Shown: piece after piece, positions 63,053-64,000 of the stretch
Layout of the letters: every line of letters starts with the position of its first letter
Position numbering within the stretch: the first letter of the stretch is position 1
Source of the DNA: DATAEE01 sp963725145
Lineage (GTDB): Bacteria; Acidobacteriota; Vicinamibacteria; Vicinamibacterales; 2-12-FULL-66-21
NCBI GenBank assembly: GCA_963725145.1
Contig: CAVRXL010000012.1
Span: 1,178,001-1,242,000 of the forward strand
Direction of reading: 5' to 3'
Length of the DNA stretch: 64,000 nucleotides
Made by a program: the position numbers and the translations under genes
The notes under the pieces: generated by a model
Databases searched by the model: none
Told to the model about the DNA's origin: nothing
Seen by the model: the letters and a program-made list of their open reading frames with translations, nothing else

Positions 63053-64000
63053 ATGACACGCGCTGCGGTTTTCACCCTGACGCTCGGTCTGATCGTGACG
63101 TCGGCGGCCGCGCAAACGCCTCCGGCAGCAACGAGCGCCGAGGCGCTGAAAGCGGAGCTTGCCCAACTACGTCAGGAGCTCGACGCGATGCGCGGCGAGT
63201 ACGGCGCGCGGATGGCGGCGATCGAAGCGAAGATCGCCACCATCGAGAAAGGTGGGGCCGCTGCCCAGGCGGCCCCACCGCCCCCGGTCCCGCCGTTGCC
63301 CGCGACAACGCCTGCAACCCCGTCGGCGACTCCACCCGACCGAAGTCCAGGTGCCCGCGGGGGCGGCGGGTGCAGGCGGGCCGACGGGCGCCCTGCCCGT
63401 CTACGGCAGCACGACCGCGTTGTCCAAGATCTTCAATCCCGACATCGCCGTCATCGGCAACTTCATCGGCGCCGCGGGAAAGAACGAGATCGACGATCGT
63501 CCCACGCTTGCTCTGGACGAAGCCGAGGCCTCCTTCCAGGCCGTCGTCGACCCGTACGCCCGAGCCGACTTCTTCATGGCGTTCGGACAGGAGGGGGTCG
63601 AAATCGAGGAGGGGTTCATCACGTTCCCCACGCTCCCCGGCGGCTTCCTCGCGAAGGTCGGAAAGCTGAAGGCGCAGTTCGGCAAGGAGAACACGTTCCA
63701 CGCGCACCAGCGGATCTGGCCCGATCAGACGCTGATGCAGACCAACCTGCTCGGCGGAGAAGAGGGGATCGCTGACGCCGGCGCTCTCCGTCTCGCGGCT
63801 GCTCCTCAATCCCTGGTTCTTCCTCGAAGCGACCGGCGAAATGTATCGGGGCGACTCGGCGGTGTTCACGAGCTTTGGGCGCGACGACCTGTCGTATGTC
63901 GGCCGCCTGCGCGGCTACGGCGACATCAGCGAGTCGGCCAACCTCGATCTCGGGACGTCGTTTGCCTGGGGGCGGAACGAGCTCGGTGAGGATGCGAGCA
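63053..64000 (+). CDS. outer-membrane barrel protein (3' end outside window, frameshifted)
   Basis: The first ~316 codons of an exported barrel protein: signal TRAAVFTLTLGLIVTSAAA, a coiled coil (LKAELAQLRQELDAM; about 25-60), a Pro-rich linker, then beta strands (GSTTALSKIFNPDIAVIGN and on). It resembles porin-like proteins that follow metal-linked TonB receptors. Two +1 breaks: near 63338 (CCACCCGACCG) and near 63781 (GCCGGCGCTC). After the second, the frame reads LSVSRLLLNPWFFLEATGEM to the window end without a stop. GGGAGG lies 10 nt before ATG 63053. The substrate is unknown. Confidence 0.75.

Overview
The window reads as a high-GC, densely packed bacterial chromosome segment, most likely from the Acidobacteriota (inference: an ADOP-type duplicated-orphan permease, a remnant of an Acidobacteria-style ECF sigma gene, a zinc-ribbon Ser/Thr kinase with a large membrane tail, DUF5916/DUF4159/DUF4175 proteins, and many short intergenic repeats; a Vicinamibacteria-like member would fit). 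No rRNA, tRNA, CRISPR array, prophage or intact insertion sequence was seen.

Layout. (1) 1-23.1 kb is an L-rhamnose/pectin utilisation locus: a GH78 alpha-L-rhamnosidase cut by the window edge, a parallel beta-helix protein, a POT peptide transporter, a four-gene rhamnose ABC importer (rhaT-P-Q-S, minus strand), and a divergent plus-strand operon GH106 rhamnosidase - rhaD aldolase/dehydrogenase - rhaI isomerase - GH51 arabinofuranosidase. A convergent ADOP permease follows, then rhaM mutarotase and rhaB kinase. Rhamnosides are cut outside the cytoplasm, rhamnose is imported, and mutarotase, isomerase, kinase and aldolase carry it to DHAP and lactaldehyde/lactate. No rhamnose regulator is present in the window. 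(2) 21.8-31.2 kb is proteostasis and signalling: M24 peptidase, a Ser/Thr kinase, a GT-B protein overlapping Lon, and an M28 peptidase. (3) 31.3-37 kb is a lipid-like set: an NnrU/ICMT methyltransferase divergent from ketoacyl synthase - geranylgeranyl-reductase-like flavoprotein - ICMT methyltransferase - GT-C membrane protein. (4) 37-50.9 kb is one long overlapping operon for an envelope-associated MoxR/von Willebrand system: TPR-gluzincin, DUF4159, MoxR ATPase, DUF58, BatA-like, DUF4175, vWA/GATase-like, and a caspase-like protein lacking its cysteine. (5) 50.9-60.2 kb holds a rhomboid, M20 amidohydrolase, PhoD, DUF5916, DUF5655, a VOC-SpoIIE phosphatase fusion and a choice-of-anchor-I protein. 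(6) 60.3 kb to the end is a probable metal-uptake set: a small Cys/His protein, a ZnuD-like TonB receptor and an outer-membrane barrel protein cut by the window edge.

Three window-wide patterns stand out. Seven genes are broken by nine single-base frameshifts that are all of the same +1 sense, which suggests insertion-type sequencing error, although real decay cannot be excluded. At least ten genes have a TATAAT-like -10 box only 6-9 nt before the start codon, which predicts leaderless mRNAs. Several short repeat families (7-23 bp periods) occupy gene junctions, and in three places they have been absorbed into coding ends (DUF4159, caspase-like protein, RhaI).
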